This document shows, in pieces, positions 60,035 to 64,000 of a stretch of DNA of 64,000 nt. Within the stretch, counting starts at the first letter, position 1. Each line of letters opens with the position of its first letter. The stretch is taken from NCBI RefSeq assembly GCF_037975245.1, contig NC_092564.1, forward strand, positions 5,743,484 through 5,807,483, read 5' to 3'. This DNA comes from Apostichopus japonicus. Taxonomy: Eukaryota; Echinodermata; Holothuroidea; Aspidochirotida; Stichopodidae. The notes beneath the pieces are model-generated. The model was not told the DNA's origin, made no database searches, and worked only from the letters and a program-made list of their open reading frames with translations. The position numbers and the translations under genes were made by a program.

Positions 60035-60265
60035 TATTACACATGAAAGCAATACCGAGAAACGACCTACACTGCACACATACACTGCACACATACACTA
60101 CACTGCACACCTGCACTGCATACATATCCCTTAAAGGGATATTCCAGTGGCTTAAAATGATACTAAAGATACGCAAATACCTTCGAAATGGAACAGATAT
60201 TACACATGATACCAATGCCGAGAAACGACCTACACTACACACCTGCACTGCAAACATATCCCTTG
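60035..60265. repeat. approximately 150-bp imperfect tandem duplication
   Basis: The segment with acagatattacacatga, gagaaacgacctacac and tgcactgca occurs twice (about 60035-60130 and 60190-60262). It gives spurious frames. Confidence 0.75.
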
Positions 60266-60493
60266 TGGAGGCTGGAAGTTTTTTCACTGTGCTTGATTTT
60301 CCAACTCATTACGATTTTCTTTTTTATATTTATATATATATTTATGCAGTAAAGATTTTCTTTAACCACATTTCTATTTTTTAAAGATTTGAAGATTTAC
60401 TTATCTTCACTATTCTTGTATTATAGTATTACCACTATAACTTCAACACCATGTGTACAGAATAAGCCTTCCATGTCCTATTTTACATTTGAG

Positions 60494-60612
60494 CTGACTT
60501 GGATAAAGTTCAAGAAGAATGGGAGGTGGAATTTGATAGGTGGAGGATGGATGACGTCACACAGCGGAGAGCTGAATTCGACGAAACTGATGAAATTTGC
60601 CAGGGTGTATGA
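60494..60612 (+). pseudogene. relic of the tail exon (exon 8) of D
   Basis: After an AG (60492-60493) the phase-1 frame stays open to TGA. It aligns with gene C exon 8: ADL-KVQ-EW, EFDRWRMDDVTQ, then DEICQGV. The third Trp is Arg (CGG), and 12 nt are deleted in frame before the terminal Cys. Its preceding exons are missing, so it is probably not expressed as part of an esterase. Confidence 0.8.
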
Positions 60613-62380
60613 TGACGAAAAGAGAGACATCGGGAAATGCCAGTCATGCATGGAGGGGGGGGGCTGTGGGGTGGGGGGTTCGATATTTGTATTGGAGCAA
60701 CTCCAGTGAAGTGCAGCTAAAATATGTTCATATCAGAGTAGAAAATTGTAAAACTCTTAATGTACTTTTCAGAAAAAGTGACGAAAGATAAATTGTGCTC
60801 TATCTTTTTGCTCACATTTGTATAAAGTATCCATCTTAAATGCCAACTGATGGTATTACTGTACTATGGAAAACGTCACTATGAGTTATAATTTCGTGAA
60901 ATAATTGTGATTCTTGGTTACATTAGTCATCGCATCTACTTAATCATTCAATGTCTCACAGGGTAAAAATTCACGTCTGAATATTGAAAATAATGTTCTG
61001 TTGAACTCTGTTTATCAACCTATATCAATCACCTGCTTCATTCACTTCCTCTTCTTCTTCTCCCAACGCCCCTCCCGCTACCCACCCCCCCCCCTCACCC
61101 CCGTCATATTCCAAGAACTGAACATTATTTGCTTACTATACCGTCTTCCTCCTTTTCCAGCAACTAAGCATTCCATTACTATGCAACTTATTTGTAAAAA
61201 AATGTTATTTTCCTCAGTGGATCTAAATATTTACAAAGAAGAGCAAAAAACCATTCTGTTCGAGTTTTATGATTACACTACTAACACTGCTGTTGCCTGA
61301 TGAATACATAAATTTATAACGACACAAAATGCTGTCAGGATGTGATTTTGACAAAAGGATGAAGACAATTTCCTGCAACTTCAAGAGTATGTATTCAACC
61401 ACAGGGATATCCTTTTTGCAGGTTTTACTCCCGGTCCAGACTGCGGTTGCATTACATCAAATTTGCAAACATACATAATGGGAGACAACCCATGATATAT
61501 ATATATATATATATATATTTCAAAATAAATTCTGAAAGTAAAGCAAAACAAATAAGTTTGCAACGAGATGATACTCATTAGTTGTAACTTTGGAAATAAC
61601 TGTTTCATTAATATGACTTCATTGTTATCAAACTCAGTAAATGAAGTAAAGGCCTACTTCATAACGTCATACATTGACCTAGGCTCGATGTTAAGCGCTA
61701 TACTTGATATTGGTTCTTTGTTCATCTATTTGTCATGTGTGTTTTTCTTGCTCCACCTCTCATTGGGTGCCACTGGGCAGGGGAGGATGGGGTGGCGGGT
61801 TGGTGAAGGGTTTGGGGTTCCACTGGTTCGTGATTCCTAACGGTGACATAAAAAACTTACCTTTCCTTTCCGTGTCTGTATCTATCGTCCATTCGTTTCT
61901 TCAAAAGCTAATATGGCAGTTAATTGGTATCTAACTGTCGATCAAGGGTAACCGTAATGGCGCCCATTTCAAAGGACATTGTAGTTCACCGGAAAGAAAC
62001 AGAAGCCAGTTGCAAACTGGCACATAGTATAATGGCTTTCAGAGCACAATTTCATTAACGTAACCATTTGAGAGTTGAGGCTCCCCCTATAGAGCCTTCC
62101 TAGGCAAAATAATGAGTGAAAATGAACTATCAAACCACAGTCAACAAAGTGAAATCATCAAACAAAAGAACCAAACAAAATAAGAGGATCGAACGAAAAA
62201 ATGGCAAAAAAGGGTATTACGTGGATCTATTAAAGGTGTAACGGTTGAGTGGGCCTAAGTCCAACTATGTGTGAATTGAGTCTAAAACACCCATTCTATT
62301 CTTTTTTTTTACATGTGCGAACATCAGCAGAGGGATTGTCAAAGTTAAGTAAAGTGCAACGGAAGTTATCAATAAAGTTG
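60613..62380. other. non-coding stretch, no gene recognised
   Basis: A poly-C/T tract lies near 61060-61100 and a short (TA)n at 61495-61517. The remainder is AT-rich sequence with short uninformative reading frames. Confidence 0.4.
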
Positions 62381-62387
62381 TTGGGGA

Positions 62388-62560
62388 AGATTAAAATGTG
62401 TAAAAGTAGGTTGGCCTGACGTTTCGATCCTAGCAGGATCTTCTTCAAAGGCTAAATGACAAGTTACAGTAACAGAAGGGACAAAAACACGCACAAAATA
62501 CAGAAAGGTTAATGAGCATGGTGAATACAAAGAGATGGATGAATGGGGATTAGTAGACAA
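62388..62560 (-). mobile_element. Penelope-like element terminus with hammerhead-like motif
   Basis: On the minus strand TTGAAGAAGATCC, loop TGCTA, then GGATCGAAACGTC appears. That is a five-base-pair perfect stem (GATCC/GGATC) followed by GAAAC, as in the conserved terminal motif of Penelope-like elements. No coding part is present. Confidence 0.6.
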
Positions 62561-62916
62561 GGGATGGAGAAAAGAAGATTAAAACTTATGAATTTTTAGA
62601 AGATTAAAATGCTCAGCAATTAAAGGAGAAGCAAGGAAGGGTATCACGGATAATCGCTTTGTGGTTATTGAACCTGAGACGAAAGTTTCTTCCAGTTTCT
62701 CTTACATAATTACTGCAGTAACAGCTCCCTGAGTACTGTTAGATCAGATTGACAAAGTTGGCACTCCTTGAACGCGGTTTCTTCAATATCATTGACTTTC
62801 CGTAACGTGATGTTAATAGAATATCCCTTGATATTATTAATTGCTTCCTAGCGATAATGGGACGAAGTTAAACTATATATTAACATATTATTATATTTAT
62901 AAATTGGTAATTACAG

Positions 62917-63075
62917 AGTGGCTCAATGATACATCCGTAGGCGGTAGGGTTGGACCAGGGAGTTATTCCATAACAACTCCCTGATTGGACCTAGAGAAGG
63001 CCCTCAGTATTAAACATATGAATTGGCTACTGAAGTCCGCCAGTGCAGCCACGTACTGTCCGACCAGTAACTCTT
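62917..63075 (+). pseudogene. relic of exon 5 of a cholinesterase-like gene
   Basis: After attacag the sequence encodes SGSMIHP, as in gene C exon 5. The next Trp codon is TAG, and a segment of about 30 bp containing repeated gggagttat/aactccctg interrupts the alignment. Similarity resumes at gacctagagaaggccctcag. It lies downstream of the exon 8 relic, out of normal order. Confidence 0.75.
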
Positions 63076-63420
63076 TAACTGCCTTCAGTGTCGTCAATCC
63101 GAATTGAAAGGTTGGGGAGGGGGAGGGGGAGACAGAAATGACTGAACATGGATAATACTGAACGAGTCCGCGAGTGCCTTTTTCGGTTGGGGTTCAGGTG
63201 CCCGCCATAGGACCCCTGACGGGGTCCAGGGCGAAGCCCCGGCGGGAGTCCAGGGGGCGGACTCACATCTAGAAATCTTCAAGTTTTGCTTCAGTTTGGT
63301 CCTTGAATTGATAAGTCAGTCATAAACATATTTTAACATTTTTTTTTTTAAATTAAGAAAGACTTGTCTATTTAACATCCGGGTGTGACTTTTTTACGGG
63401 TGCATAATTTTTTTTTCCAA

Positions 63421-63483
63421 ATTTTATTTCAACATTCTTTCGTTGCATAAATAATAATTTCAACATTCTTTCGTTGCATAAAT
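63421..63483. repeat. 31-bp direct duplication
   Basis: The unit caacattctttcgttgcata plus aata/atta occurs twice in tandem. Confidence 0.9.
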
Positions 63484-63945
63484 TATAAAGGAACATAACA
63501 TGAAAATAATTTATACGATTGATGAAGTCTTTACGAAAATAAGAGATTGCATTTCTTAAATGCATTATGTAAAGTATTATAGGAAATGGGCGCATGAAAT
63601 TTAGACGTTTGTAAATATTCTTCTACTTGAAGCGTAAATTTAAATCGAAATAAAAATTCGTTTAAATTAGGGTGCATAATTATGGTATCATAATTATATT
63701 TAAAAAGCACAATTGGATATCTGGGCACATTCACTTAATCGGAAACATAAAACCCTATAAAATAAAGGTACTTCAGGGCAGTAGCCTGGGTTAGAATCTC
63801 TAGGGGCTAGTTGAGAAACATCGAAAACATTATGTCTCATCCAAATGTTAAAAAGTGGTGCTTTGGTGTGCGTATATGCAAAGTCCTTTGTTTAAGATTT
63901 TCTTCGTGGGTGGTCCATTTCCCCAAAAGGGACCATCATGACAAT

Positions 63946-64000
63946 ATCTAAGCGGAGCGCCACCGTCGGTTGGCGCGTAGCTTAGCAAGAATTAATTTCT
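63946..64000 (-). mobile_element. start of another hAT-like shared module, cut by the window edge
   Basis: atctaagcggagcgccacc followed by ttggcgcgtagct is the end of the module found in the elements at 5.5, 6.7, 7.9, 8.4, 35.4 and 44.1 kb, here in minus orientation. Confidence 0.7.

Noticed and set aside
60019-60384. 121-residue His/Thr-rich frame
   Set aside because: It comes from a tandem duplication with cactgcacac units. The antisense frame is equally long.
57137-61950. Short similarity between tcgatcaagggtaa...gcccatttcaa at 57.15 kb and 61.94 kb
   Set aside because: The match is about 40 bases with gaps. It may reflect duplication of C/D flanks but is too short to support without alignment.

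Overview
This window looks like nuclear DNA of an invertebrate animal. The genes have many exons with GT-AG introns, AT-rich introns, long (TA)n, (TTTA)n and (AAT)n tracts, and many small DNA transposons plus non-LTR and Penelope-like fragments. The intron style, repeat content and gene families fit a marine deuterostome such as an echinoderm, but this is inference and I cannot name the species. Few of the longer single-exon reading frames are genes. The real coding exons were found by joining frames across splice sites with matching phase.

Layout: (1) At the left edge is a TCATTCA-type minisatellite, then the last coding exon (453-687, +) of a small Cys-rich membrane protein with a PPPY tail. 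(2) 4.9-8.5 kb holds two TIR transposons, one with a further element nested inside. (3) 9.08-20.15 kb (-) is cholinesterase-like gene A: eight exons, intact, 604 codons. Its intron 7 has been expanded to 6.4 kb by a Penelope-like fragment and a 4.8 kb foldback-type element. (4) 22.10-27.34 kb (+) is gene B, a near-identical head-to-head inverted copy of A, apparently broken by a 1-nt frameshift in exon 2 and a lost splice acceptor before exon 7. (5) 31.83-41.34 kb (+) is a complete six-exon ENPP/NPP-family phosphodiesterase (460 codons) with hAT-like and other TIR elements in its introns. (6) 41.3-46.7 kb holds hAT-like elements and a LINE reverse-transcriptase fragment. (7) 46.70-55.49 kb (+) is cholinesterase-like gene C (eight exons, 616 codons). 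Its intron 2 carries a (TTTA)n tract and a foldback element built of CTTAAG palindromes. (8) 58.9-63.1 kb holds scrambled relics (exon 1, exon 8, exon 5) of a further cholinesterase-like copy, D, and a second Penelope-like terminus.

Genes A, B and C share the same eight-exon structure and intron phases, keep the Ser-acid-His catalytic set and the three cholinesterase-type disulfides, and end in a separate exon coding a Trp-repeat tail with a terminal Cys that resembles the acetylcholinesterase tetramerisation (T) peptide. The loop that carries the choline-binding Trp in vertebrate acetylcholinesterase is shortened in all of them. The locus is therefore a cluster of secreted, probably oligomeric cholinesterase-like hydrolases of unknown substrate. 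It has been reshaped by inverted duplication, decay and transposon insertion.
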